A model generated the notes under the pieces. It saw nothing but the letters and a program-made list of their open reading frames with translations, was not told the DNA's origin and searched no databases. Below are positions 7,175-17,600 of a stretch of DNA of 39,474 nucleotides, in pieces. Position numbers and translations under genes: made by a program. Source of the stretch: a virus. The number at the start of each line of letters is the position of its first letter. The first letter of the stretch is position 1. Location: IMG/VR virus record IMGVR_UViG_3300025131_000128, positions 1 to 39,474 of that record; one strand, written 5' to 3'.

Positions 7175-10100
7175 TAGTAGCCTCCCCCGACAGTGGTGCC
7201 GCCACCGCCACCAATGGCGAAAGGCACAGGAGCAGGAGCAGCGGTGGTCACGTCACCCTTGCCAGTGACCTTGGCAGCGCCGGTCGATTTAAAAGAAGAT
7301 AACACGTTGGGCATTGCCGACACAGCCACGACAGCAGGGACAATAGAAACGGTTTCGGTTATGTCCCACGATGGCATTTGTTCTCCCAAGCCACCTGTGA
7401 TAAGAAAATGCTCATTAAAAATTTTAAAGTCATCATTTATAACGGCAGCTTGTTGAATGTTTCCCGCAATCGCGATGACCTCCGATCCCTCCGATGTGGC
7501 GATGGCGATCGATACAGGAACCAGTCTACAAATTATCGACTGGGCGACGGAAGCCAACGCAGATATCTGTTGGCGGCTTATTCTGGTCCACTTTGGACGA
7601 TGGAGACCCCCCTCCTCGAAGCCTTCTAAATATTGAATCTCGTATACTTGCATCAACTTCGTTAAAAAAGCCAGTGGAGACTTTGTCAGCAAACCCAAAG
7701 CCGCATATGCGGTGCGCGTTTGAGGAGCAAAAAACCCCGGAAAATCGTTAACCATTTTTTTTGTTATGGCGGCAGGACCGGCATAGTCAACATCGGTATA
7801 TTTTTTTAATCTATCCAAATCCTCAATAAGAATCGCATTGGCGAAAGTATTGGTTGATAGTTCATCTTGCAATGTCTTGTTTTTCTTGACTTCCTCCGCA
7901 GATTTCGAATCGGCAGAAGCATACTTTTGAAGATTGGTCTTCTTGGCGGTTAACCCCGCTAATTTAGTTTTACTTGGAATCTCTTTAAAATCAAATACTT
8001 TTTCATTATCAACAACGGTCACACTCAAACCAGATAAAAGTTCTAAGGCTGGATTTTTTATTTGGGTCGTATTCAGTTCTGGCTGATTTTTTTCCAAATA
8101 AGCCCTTAATAAAACATCTTGTAATTTCTTTTCGGTTTTTTCCAGTGTAGTTTCCGTTACATCGTAACGCAGACCCTCAATGGAAAAAGACTGTACCGTT
8201 ACATAGGGGGCTATTTGATCGGCTTCGGTTGTTTGTTCCACGGCGGCATCAAAAAACTTAATAGTCGCAACTTCTGTGGGAAACCTCATGTTTAAAAGAA
8301 AGTCAGGAGTAACTTGATATACGTCGAAGCCGGGAGTTTGCGTCATAAAATCATAGTACACGCTATTCTTAGGATTGCCAAAATTCTTTTGAATGGTTCT
8401 CTTATAATTTATTATATTGCTATTGCCCTTGCTGCTTTTTTTTGTTCCAGGGGTGCTTGACCCGCCAAATTTGATTCCATTTCCAGCGGCGGCTATCTCG
8501 ACGGCGCGAGTAATCTTTATAAGTCCATCACGAAGTTCTTGAAGTGGTTTGATGTCCACAAACTTGGCCATCCACGACTCGCCGAGGAGTTCCATGCCAG
8601 AAGCACCATGAGCAATTGGGGTCTTCCCAGTAATAAATTCCGTTATTTTAATATAAGCATAGAGGTAACTGATAAATGCCGGTTGATCTTTCTCCACATA
8701 TTGTTTGCTCAATAAATAATCATCGGTAAAAACTCCTGTGAAAGGATCAATCACCTGAAGGTTGTCGTAGTTCGATGTAAGCTTGTGCAACAATTTGTCG
8801 CAATTAGATATCAAAGTGTACAAACTAGCCTGTTCGGCAGCACCGGTCTGTAACAATGCTGCAAAAATCTTAGAAAGCGGACTCAAAAATGTGGCTTCAA
8901 TCTCATATTCAAAATCAAGATCCTCAAGGTCGTCATCAAACCTAAATAATCGATAATAGGAAGGATCATTTAATCCTAATGTCACGCCCGTTAAAGCTTT
9001 AAGACTGTCTATCTTTTTGCGTGTTTTGTCTTTTTTGTAAAATTTGTATAACTCGACCGATTGAAGGATATTAAAATTCTGAACTATATTGATGTTATTG
9101 AATTGGGGATAAGGTAGAATTTTATCTAAAACTGCTTGGACATTGAAGTAAAATAAACCGGTTATTTTGTTATCTGGGCGATAAGAGATAAGAGGTTCAC
9201 TGACGAGCACGGGGCTTTTCAAAACAGATTTTAATGCCTTGTCGTCGGGAACAGGAAATTCTTCAAAGTCTTGTGTTTCATCATTCCAAGCCACTGTCTT
9301 GGTGCTCAACGCCTTTGTTACGCTATTCATGCCCTGTGACATAGCAGTAATAAAAGCTTGGAACGTATCACTGCCGTCCTTCTTTTTAGTTTGAACCACA
9401 AATTGGTTCTTACCCAATTGTAATTGATGAGGATCAACAGTGGGTGGCAGAGAAATGTTAACAGGAATCGCAGGCGGCTTTGGTCCCGCAAGCTCTGCTA
9501 GAATTGAAACGTCTTGCGCCGTTGGCGCAATTGTCAAGTGATGACCGTGCGGCGGCAGACCGGCGACGCCGTGCAGCTTTTTGCAATTAGGGTAACAATT
9601 GCTTGCCGCTTGTTGCACCACCCCATTTTTAATTTCGTGATTATGATGAATAGAATAGCCACCATCAGGGTGTAAGGAATAATTGGTTTTTCCATTGCCA
9701 GCACTATCATGTTTAAAAGAATGATTGTGAGCAGGAACACCGACAGCAACCCCCTCTGCCCCGGCAATATTAATAGAAGTTACGCCTTCCAAAATTTGTG
9801 GGGGGGTGGTTTTTTCTTCTGCTTCGGTTTGTGGCGGATTCTCTTTGAAATTTTCCAACAACTTGGTATAAAAATAATCTCTAACCGTAAAGATCAATTT
9901 TGTATCTTCTCGATATTCCACGTTTGGAACCATTACGAAATAGAGATTTTTCAGTTGGCTATCTTTATACTTAAGTGTGCTCAATTGAGACTCTTCAAAG
10001 AAATAGCCCTTTTCAGCGCTATATTTTGTTTTATCCGTAGACACATTGAAAGACCGCGTAGCGGTTAACACATGGTCTTCAAATTTGAAGTGTGATTTTT

Positions 10101-10740
10101 TATTATCCAACAACGCATCAATAAGCCGATCTTTTAAGGTAGGTTCCGGTTTTTTGTCATTGCCGCCGCCTTTGCCGCCGCCTTTACCGCCGTTCGGAGC
10201 GGGGTTATCCGGTGGGTCGTCGTTCGAGCCGGTGTCATCTGGGTCGGGCTTATCAGGCGCTGCTAGTTTTTTAATGCACTTCTTTGTTTCTGCGACCGCC
10301 GCGTCGAGGTCGTTTTTAGCGTTGGGGTTGGGAGAAACCTTCGTTAGCGTCTGTGGGGGGCACTTTAGCCCAGGAGTTCCTGTTATGCATTTAATTTTAG
10401 TATTAGTGTTTGTTCCCGAAGAAAAACCCGCGTAGAGGGAATTATAAGCGGTGATGACCTTTATCAGCGATTTGAACAACTTATAAACTTGTAAATCGTT
10501 GGTGAGAAAAAACTTAACATAATAAAAACCACTAGCCGCATTTGTAGCCTCTAAGATTTCTCCAAGGTTGAAAGTGTTATCAAGATATTTTTCGTCAACA
10601 TCAACAATATTATTATGAGCAATGCTTACCCCAAAACCCTCGTCGGCGTTCTTGCTCATCGCCCATACCCAAGCCGGATCGATCGTGGCAACCTTGATCT
10701 GTTTAATATCAATTTTTGGTAAAATATCTGTACAAGCCAT
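7174..10740 (-). CDS. Large phage structural protein with a His-rich HxH segment
   Basis: 1188 residues, no recognised family. Residues about 160-198 form a low-complexity Asp/Pro then Gly/Lys linker. Residues about 337-401 hold 11 histidines and two cysteines, including HNH, IHHNH and PHGHH clusters separated by short glycine-containing segments. The remainder is a long alpha/beta body, and the chain ends in a glycine-rich tail (GGGGG, then VGGGY). HxH motifs bind iron or zinc at intertwined tips of trimeric phage fibres such as T4 gp37 and gp12, so a metal-stabilised multimer is plausible here. The segment being mid-chain is unusual for a fibre tip. The gene is 2 nt from the upstream 303-aa gene and overlaps the downstream gene by 1 nt. 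A role in the baseplate or fibre complex is inferred from context only. Confidence 0.7.
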   Translation of the reverse strand: MACTDILPKIDIKQIKVATIDPAWVWAMSKNADEGFGVSIAHNNIVDVDEKYLDNTFNLGEILEATNAASGFYYVKFFLTNDLQVYKLFKSLIKVITAYNSLYAGFSSGTNTNTKIKCITGTPGLKCPPQTLTKVSPNPNAKNDLDAAVAETKKCIKKLAAPDKPDPDDTGSNDDPPDNPAPNGGKGGGKGGGNDKKPEPTLKDRLIDALLDNKKSHFKFEDHVLTATRSFNVSTDKTKYSAEKGYFFEESQLSTLKYKDSQLKNLYFVMVPNVEYREDTKLIFTVRDYFYTKLLENFKENPPQTEAEEKTTPPQILEGVTSINIAGAEGVAVGVPAHNHSFKHDSAGNGKTNYSLHPDGGYSIHHNHEIKNGVVQQAASNCYPNCKKLHGVAGLPPHGHHLTIAPTAQDVSILAELAGPKPPAIPVNISLPPTVDPHQLQLGKNQFVVQTKKKDGSDTFQAFITAMSQGMNSVTKALSTKTVAWNDETQDFEEFPVPDDKALKSVLKSPVLVSEPLISYRPDNKITGLFYFNVQAVLDKILPYPQFNNINIVQNFNILQSVELYKFYKKDKTRKKIDSLKALTGVTLGLNDPSYYRLFRFDDDLEDLDFEYEIEATFLSPLSKIFAALLQTGAAEQASLYTLISNCDKLLHKLTSNYDNLQVIDPFTGVFTDDYLLSKQYVEKDQPAFISYLYAYIKITEFITGKTPIAHGASGMELLGESWMAKFVDIKPLQELRDGLIKITRAVEIAAAGNGIKFGGSSTPGTKKSSKGNSNIINYKRTIQKNFGNPKNSVYYDFMTQTPGFDVYQVTPDFLLNMRFPTEVATIKFFDAAVEQTTEADQIAPYVTVQSFSIEGLRYDVTETTLEKTEKKLQDVLLRAYLEKNQPELNTTQIKNPALELLSGLSVTVVDNEKVFDFKEIPSKTKLAGLTAKKTNLQKYASADSKSAEEVKKNKTLQDELSTNTFANAILIEDLDRLKKYTDVDYAGPAAITKKMVNDFPGFFAPQTRTAYAALGLLTKSPLAFLTKLMQVYEIQYLEGFEEGGLHRPKWTRISRQQISALASVAQSIICRLVPVSIAIATSEGSEVIAIAGNIQQAAVINDDFKIFNEHFLITGGLGEQMPSWDITETVSIVPAVVAVSAMPNVLSSFKSTGAAKVTGKGDVTTAAPAPVPFAIGGGGGTTVGGGY
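9537..9732 (-). other. Histidine-rich putative metal-binding segment in the 1188-aa protein
   Basis: This segment encodes about 65 residues with 11 His and the pair C-x3-C. Three HxH motifs (HNH, HNH, HGH) are each followed by polar or glycine residues. It is too repetitive for a folded HNH nuclease domain and lacks a nuclease layout, so structural metal coordination in a multimer is the favoured reading. Confidence 0.5.
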
Positions 10741-10742
10741 TT

Positions 10743-11654
10743 TTAATCTTCACAATCCACTTTTGATTTTTGTGATGGATCAACCGAAGGAGCGTCGATT
10801 CCATCACCCTTAATTAGTTTTGAGTGTGAAATAAATTTAACTCCCAAATCGTTCTCATATATCTCATCGAACAAGACTACCACGCAGTCAGAGATAGAAT
10901 TGACAATTTTATCCTCAAGTTCTAATACTTCTAAAGTCTCTTTTAAATTGGCGGCGGGGGTCATCGGCTTTGTCTGATCGGGTAAAATAAACTTTTTTGG
11001 TTGGGAGAGCGTCTCGTAACTTGACCCCGTCATCTCGTAAACGCTTACTTCGAAATTATCCTTGAAGTTTTCCAATATTGTATTATGTTCTACAATAGAT
11101 AAAACCAGAGGATCATCATGTCTATAAGCCACATCTTGAATACCGGGACCGCTTTTATTTCTTAAATAATAATAGTCATAACTACACGTTACGTTAATCT
11201 GGGGTATTCGTTGACCAGCACCCGGCAAAGGTTGATATGAGGAAGTGGATAAAGCATACCTTTTGTTGTTCAAAACATTCAACTCTAAATAAGGAGCAAA
11301 CTGATTAATAGAATTAAAAGTGCCTAGAGGGTTGAAATAAACATTTCCGAATTCATATTGGTTCTTCTTGTCGTTCTCCAATACTTTTTTGCCAGCCTTA
11401 GTAAATTTTGTAGTCGATTGCATGGATGCCGAAACAAACCTAACATTACCCCGATTGGAAACGGTTTGTGACTTAATTCTCATTTCTGTTTCATTTTGAC
11501 CTTCTTCTCCAGAAGCATATGCGAGATCGTAAATAATATCATCATCATAAAACTCATAATAAACTGGTTGAAATGTTCCCTTAGATAGCTGAAGGCGACC
11601 TTCGGAGGTCAATTGAAAATCAATGACATCTTGCTTTTTATTAAAAAAGGTCAT
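10743..11654 (-). CDS. Phage structural protein with the LTxEGR N-terminal motif (second copy)
   Basis: 303 residues. The N-terminus MTFFNKKQDVIDFQLTSEGR, followed by LQLSKGTF and YDDDIIYD, is a clear counterpart of the N-terminus of the 333-aa protein at 3133-4134. Beyond about residue 50 the two differ. The body has aromatic-rich strands (for example SYDYYYLRN) and ends in an acidic, Asp/Ser-rich tail. There is no membrane segment and no enzymatic motif. It overlaps the 2914-aa gene by 4 nt (ATGA) and lies between two giant structural genes, so it is very likely a tail or baseplate component. Its shared N-terminus may be the part that docks to the common baseplate partner. Confidence 0.72.
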   Translation of the reverse strand: MTFFNKKQDVIDFQLTSEGRLQLSKGTFQPVYYEFYDDDIIYDLAYASGEEGQNETEMRIKSQTVSNRGNVRFVSASMQSTTKFTKAGKKVLENDKKNQYEFGNVYFNPLGTFNSINQFAPYLELNVLNNKRYALSTSSYQPLPGAGQRIPQINVTCSYDYYYLRNKSGPGIQDVAYRHDDPLVLSIVEHNTILENFKDNFEVSVYEMTGSSYETLSQPKKFILPDQTKPMTPAANLKETLEVLELEDKIVNSISDCVVVLFDEIYENDLGVKFISHSKLIKGDGIDAPSVDPSQKSKVDCED

Positions 11655-14600
11655 ACGGGCTTCACCACCTCTTTGGCAACCAACTCTACGTCATCGCCTA
11701 AAGTTATTTGTGCGTCAACCTTGGCTAATTCAATCAAAGAGAAAAAGTCATAAGGCCAATTATAACTATAAGACAACTTGAACTTACCATCCTTCTTAAT
11801 CGAGGGAATCTGTGTTAAGCCCTTCGCCTTGAAGTCAAAATTAAAACCGTCGTCGGTGGTGTCCTGAGTTATGTTCTTGTATTCGAACTCGCCACGTTGT
11901 TTTACCTTAAACACAAAAAACCGAAGCTCGGAGATTTGTATATCATCCAGCAGCTTTTGTCCATTCTTAAATAATTTAGTTTGTTGACCAAATGTTTTTG
12001 CGCCGCCTTGGAAGCCGGGGTCCACATTAACCACCTTTTCTTTAATTATTCTATCATTATTGATTAAGAGTGTGTTAATGTTGTTCTCGACAATCTTGTC
12101 CAAGGAAATATCCTCGTTTATCTCTGTGGTAAGATTAATGATAGATTCCTGCTTCCTCGCCTCCAAACCGGCTTGCGGCAACACTCCTTGCCAAATGTCG
12201 CCCAAATCTTGCTGAGATAGTTCGCGAGTAAATTCAAAAATATACATTATGGGGGTCTTAATGTCCGTGTTCTTCTTCGGACTAAACGTGACAAAATCCA
12301 GAACAGGGGGAAATACATATTCTTTCATAAGCCGTATTTGACGAACTAATTGATCCGCATCATCCTGCACGGTATTGTTGTTGGCTTTGGACCGAAGAGC
12401 CTTAACAGCCTCGTCAGACAAATTAAAGAAGTTCACCACATCACTAGTTTCTTCGTTAACCAGATACGGCACAACCACCAAGGCTTCTTTTAAGACCTTT
12501 CCTTCGGGCGATATCTTGCCAATGGCTTTTTTGGTTTGTTCCACCCCCATTACCTCTGCGAGTGAAGCAGTGAGGGCGGGATTAATCCGCTCCTTAAACG
12601 GTACATCCATAACTTCTAAAAAGATTCCCGAATTATTGTAATCGGGAATAACTCCATATTGATGCCACATTCCGCGTGATGAAGCTGTTGGCGAAGTTGC
12701 AAGAGGAACAGAGACAGCAACATCTTTAAAATCCATTACAGGGCATTCAAACTTGGGATGAATAACCCATTTTTTCTTAATGGTGTTTGTAGACTCCGCA
12801 ATTTGATCAACATTTGCGTCGGAATCCCAAGTCTTTGCCTTTTCCTCAATAATGCCCTTGATGGTCATTGATGATGACATTTGCATGAATGTTTGGTCAC
12901 CGCTACCCGTCGTGTTAAAATCGTAAGTTGGATCTTCTAATAAAATTCTTTGAGAGGCTTCATTCGCCCTGAAATAGTCAAAAGAAGCAGAGTTAAGAAT
13001 TTCCTCTACCGTATAAGACGATATCGACGCATTGGGCTTAAAAAGAACCCGTGTTCTGGCAAAGCCATCAAAATAAGGAGGAGTGTGAGTCGCATATGTT
13101 CCATAATAAACATCAATAGTGGGACCACCAAGCTTAGAAATAAATTTACTTCCAAAAGCAGACCCGCGATTATACATTTCGCAAATAGGGGTTGCCTTCG
13201 GCAAACCACCCTGAGATTCTAAGCTTTTAGAAAGAGTCTGCATCGGTGCCGCGACGCCGTCAGAATTCCGCACTAGCTTTGAATAATCATAAACGCTTTT
13301 AATATCACTATTCCTTAAAACAATATCCATAGCATAGACTTTAGCAGGATCAAGTTCAAATGAGGCTTTTGCCGAGGACTCAAACGATGTTAGAACTTCA
13401 TCTTGCAAAAAGAACTTTACCACTTCCGAATGGAAATTATTGGACATCAACGAAAAATTCAATTTTGGAGGTTTTTTGGGTATCACCATGCTGAGTAATA
13501 AACTTGGAGTTATCCCGTCATCACTCCACGTTGTTAAATAAGGTTCGGGATTTAAAATAGCATCAAACGGCAAACGGGTTGTTGTCGATGCAAGATTAGC
13601 ATCTACCGCTATACCATCAAACCCATACCAATTGAATGTCCATGCATAGCCCTTGTCACTGAGAGTTTTAGATCCGCCCTCGTAGGACTGGGGGGATGTT
13701 GCGCCATTGGCGAGGTAAACGGACAATTCATCTCCACCGGCAACGCTGGCGAGAAAGCTTCCAGACGGCACCTGTTTTGCAATCAAATCACAGGGAACCG
13801 GCATATCGTCGATGCCTGGAAAATTCTCATCATGACCTATACCCTCTACTCTTGAATAGGTTCCAATATTAAAAAGGGCTGTGAGTGGGAGAAAAGCGTC
13901 CACCGCCAGACCAGATTTTATAGTATTAAAAAGAATGCCGGGAGAAACAAAGGGTTTTAAAACTGTTCCAAATGTAGCATTTGCCTCCTCTAATGCAAAA
14001 CTATCTTTTAATGAGCTAGATAATTCTTGTGCCAATTGAACGGTTCTTTGTTGCGGATAAAACCCCTCATAGGGCAAAAGTTTTAACAAAGCAGATGCTC
14101 TAAGAGCGAAGCTGCTTATCCCTAAATTAGATTTACCCTTAACCACATCTAGAATTTCGCCCAGTTCTACCGAGGAGAGATTTTTAGCAATATTGGAATT
14201 AGATGATCCCGTCAATGAAAACAAATTTGATGTTCCGTCTGATGCTGTTAAATTTGCTTTAAAATTAAAACCATTAGATAAATAAGTGTTTATGTGATCA
14301 CTGATAATAAACTCTGGAACAATGGAATGATCTTTTCCCTGGAGCCTCAACTCTTCCGAGTAATTGTCATAAGAATTATAAAAAGGATTTTTGCCCGATT
14401 GCGAGCCAACCTCCCACACAGCTTCACCTACATTTAAAGTTCCGGTATTTGTTACACTATGAGAAAACTGGGTCCAGATCAGTCCTTTTGTATTGAATGC
14501 GTGTGACGACGTTGTTAAACTAATCGTTCTTCTGGCATACAGCGGACCATACTGAATATTGCTTGTGGGGGGAGGATAAGAATTGTTAAACCCACAATAG

Positions 14601-17600
14601 TGGTTTTGCAACTCACCCGAACCGACAGCCGGGTCGCTCGCAGACAGCGGTGGTATCACGGTTAAAGCATGAATATCCGCGTCCATTGAATAACGAGAAG
14701 TGGTGCCGTCGATGACCAACTCCATTGAATTCGCCACATTGGTTTGTTGCCTATCCACTCGCATGTCTCTCCACCAAGTGTTATCAAACACATCTCGGGT
14801 GCGCGTGTTATCAAGATAGGCTATTTCATCCTTTGGAAAAATCTGCGTTCTCATGCCAATCTTGGAAAAATTAGCATCAGGCTGCTCAAAAACTTTGTCA
14901 AATAACGTTGTGTTTTTCTTGATGGCTTGTTCAAAAATATTATTTTTTAGAATATCCGTTGGATTGGCAAATCCACGTTTCATATTTTCGTAAGAAGCCT
15001 TTAGCAACAACGAGGAACCATCCACCTTTGCATAAAATGGGATAGCCCGTGTAATGGGGGGTTCTATGACATTTTCAAAACCCTTCAAGAAAAGTGGACC
15101 GCCGCCGGGAGCAGCCCCCACTTGAGTTCCGACCACATACGAATAAGTGTTTGTTTGCCTGTGTGCTCGGGCTACGGGATGTTCACCACCTCTAATTTGT
15201 TTCCAAGATGGATAGCCATATGGACCGTTTCTGTTGAGGAGAATGGCATTTAAAACAGATGGTGTGCCGGGAAAGCTCGGGTTGAAGACCCCGTTATCAA
15301 CACCGTTCGGTGCGGCAAGCGAGGGATTAATGTAATATATTCTATCTGTGGCTCCACAACCAATGCAGAACGGGTTTCCAAACAAACCCAAGGGAAAGCC
15401 CAAATGATTTTGACTAGAAGTAACAGGGTCCACGACAACATTATTCAGTCCAACAAAATCCACTGGAAGAAACTCGACCATCGCGTCGGCGGGAGCGCTA
15501 TTTTTATCAACACCAAAATACCGGGCTTGCGTGTAGCCGTCGATCTCAAGATACCCCACAATATCGCTAGCACTAACAAACGTAATATTGCTTCCGGTCA
15601 TATTAATAACTGCACCAAAGTTCGGAGCAGAAATGTAAGAAGCATTAATCCACGCATACTGCAAATCGCTTTGTGGAATTGCGTGCTGAATAAACCAGTT
15701 GTCGTAAATCTTTCTTGTGCCGTATGTGGTGTAAGCGTTGAGCGTTCCTGCGGAATTGGAGGGGGGGTATGCTGAAACCCCTGCTGCGCCAAAACTTGTC
15801 ATCGTGCCATCGGCATATCCCAATTGGTTGGGAATGGTATAATTTTCTGCGGAGCCTTCCTTGTCGTCGCCCATTCGCCACCAGCCTACCAAGTAACCAT
15901 TGGGCGACACCGAATTTGCTTTTGCTGCCGGATGTTGTCGTAAATCAAATGGACCCTTGATCGCTGGATCGGCTGGTTCATAAATTTCCCACACTTCGTT
16001 AGCAGAAAGCTTCTTGTTCCAAATGCTCACCTCATCGATATAGCCTGCCCATGAACGCTGCGCGTCAGAGCGGTTGCCAATATTGGTTTCGCCGGAAATG
16101 GTGTAGACCGCGCCAACGGGGGTCAAGGTTGTTGTTGACGAAACCGCAATTCCATTAATATAAAAAATTGGCACGTTAGAAGCATTCGTCGCATCATAAG
16201 TGACTGCAACATGATGCCAAGAGCTTGACGCAATCCCAGAAGTGGTGATGAAGTTGCCATCAGTTACTGTCCAATCAACATCTAACCCAAGATAACCAGT
16301 TGAATGTTGTACAAAAAAACGATAACCGGTGCCGCCACCGGCATTGTCGCCAATTTCAATAATTCTCGGCCAGCCGCCTTCTCCAACGCCCGTTTTGTTA
16401 ATCCAGGCTGAAATAGTTACTTTATCAGTATTAAATACTTCATTATATGGTATAGAAACTCTATCGTTGGTGCCGTCAAAAAGAATCGAATAATTGCTAT
16501 AACTTGTTGTGCCCACAATAGAGGGCACCGTTCTCGGATTTCTATTAACCTTGTGATAGGATGCGGTAACGGAAGAACCAGATTTATAACCACCCCACGC
16601 TTGATGAGTGGTGTCCCACTCGTTCAAAAACCGTCGTACACCATAGTTTCTCCACGGCAGAGCATTATAAACCGAGTATTCTCTCGCCGAAGGATCTAAA
16701 AATCCCTGGGCGGTCTCTACGCCGCCGGGAGCATTAAATCTTTGAACAATGATGCTTTTCGTTTTATTTCTCGCCGGCCACAGATAATCAAATGTTCCCG
16801 ACACATAAGGAGAGGAAGTTTCTGTTCTGGGAAGCTGGCTAGCAATATATAGATTGTTGGCTTTTCTGCCTACCGTATTAAACACCTGATAATTGAAATC
16901 ATAGTTTCCAGCCGTCGCCGACAAGAAGTTGTAGGGTGCAACGGAGCCTATTCGATCGTCGGTGCCGGTTGTTGGAAGCTTATTTGTAATCGTAATTGGC
17001 TTTATTGTACCGCTTTTAAATGATTGTCCACCAAGCACTTGATAATTTTTTATATAATTTCCCGCCGATGCCGACGCAAAATCCCATGCTGCAACAGAGC
17101 CTATTCGATCATCGGTCGAACCGGTTGTTGGGAGTTTATTGGCAATATTTACAATAGGTCCAATAGAGCCCGTGGGATCAGATGCCTTGAATTCTAATGT
17201 AGGAAATTTATAAGCATATTTGCTTCGTTCAAGCACATGACTTTCAACAACATTTGTTTGTTGCCCCGCAAAATCTGCACTTGCCGGTATAAGGTTGTCT
17301 ATAATTGTATAAATAACCGAGTCTAGCCACTTAAAATAAGTTACAAATTTATCTAAGTCGGGATCATTGGCTACCCTATCGAAATAAAGATCCCGCAATC
17401 TTTCTAAACTCTTATAATTTTCTCGATATTTGTTGACCGGATTTCCTATCAACTCGTTAAAATCTACAAGACCAGCAAAAATATATAATATATCTTGACT
17501 AATCACATCATACATGCTTTTGGCAATAAATATCGATTCTTTACCGGGAGCCATGTTGGCTTCAAATGCAATATCACTATCTGTAGTTGCGACTACTTTA

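Noticed and set aside
9537-9732. HNH tripeptides suggesting an HNH homing endonuclease
   Set aside because: The histidines are scattered over glycine-rich segments and the Asn/His spacing of the beta-beta-alpha metal fold is absent.
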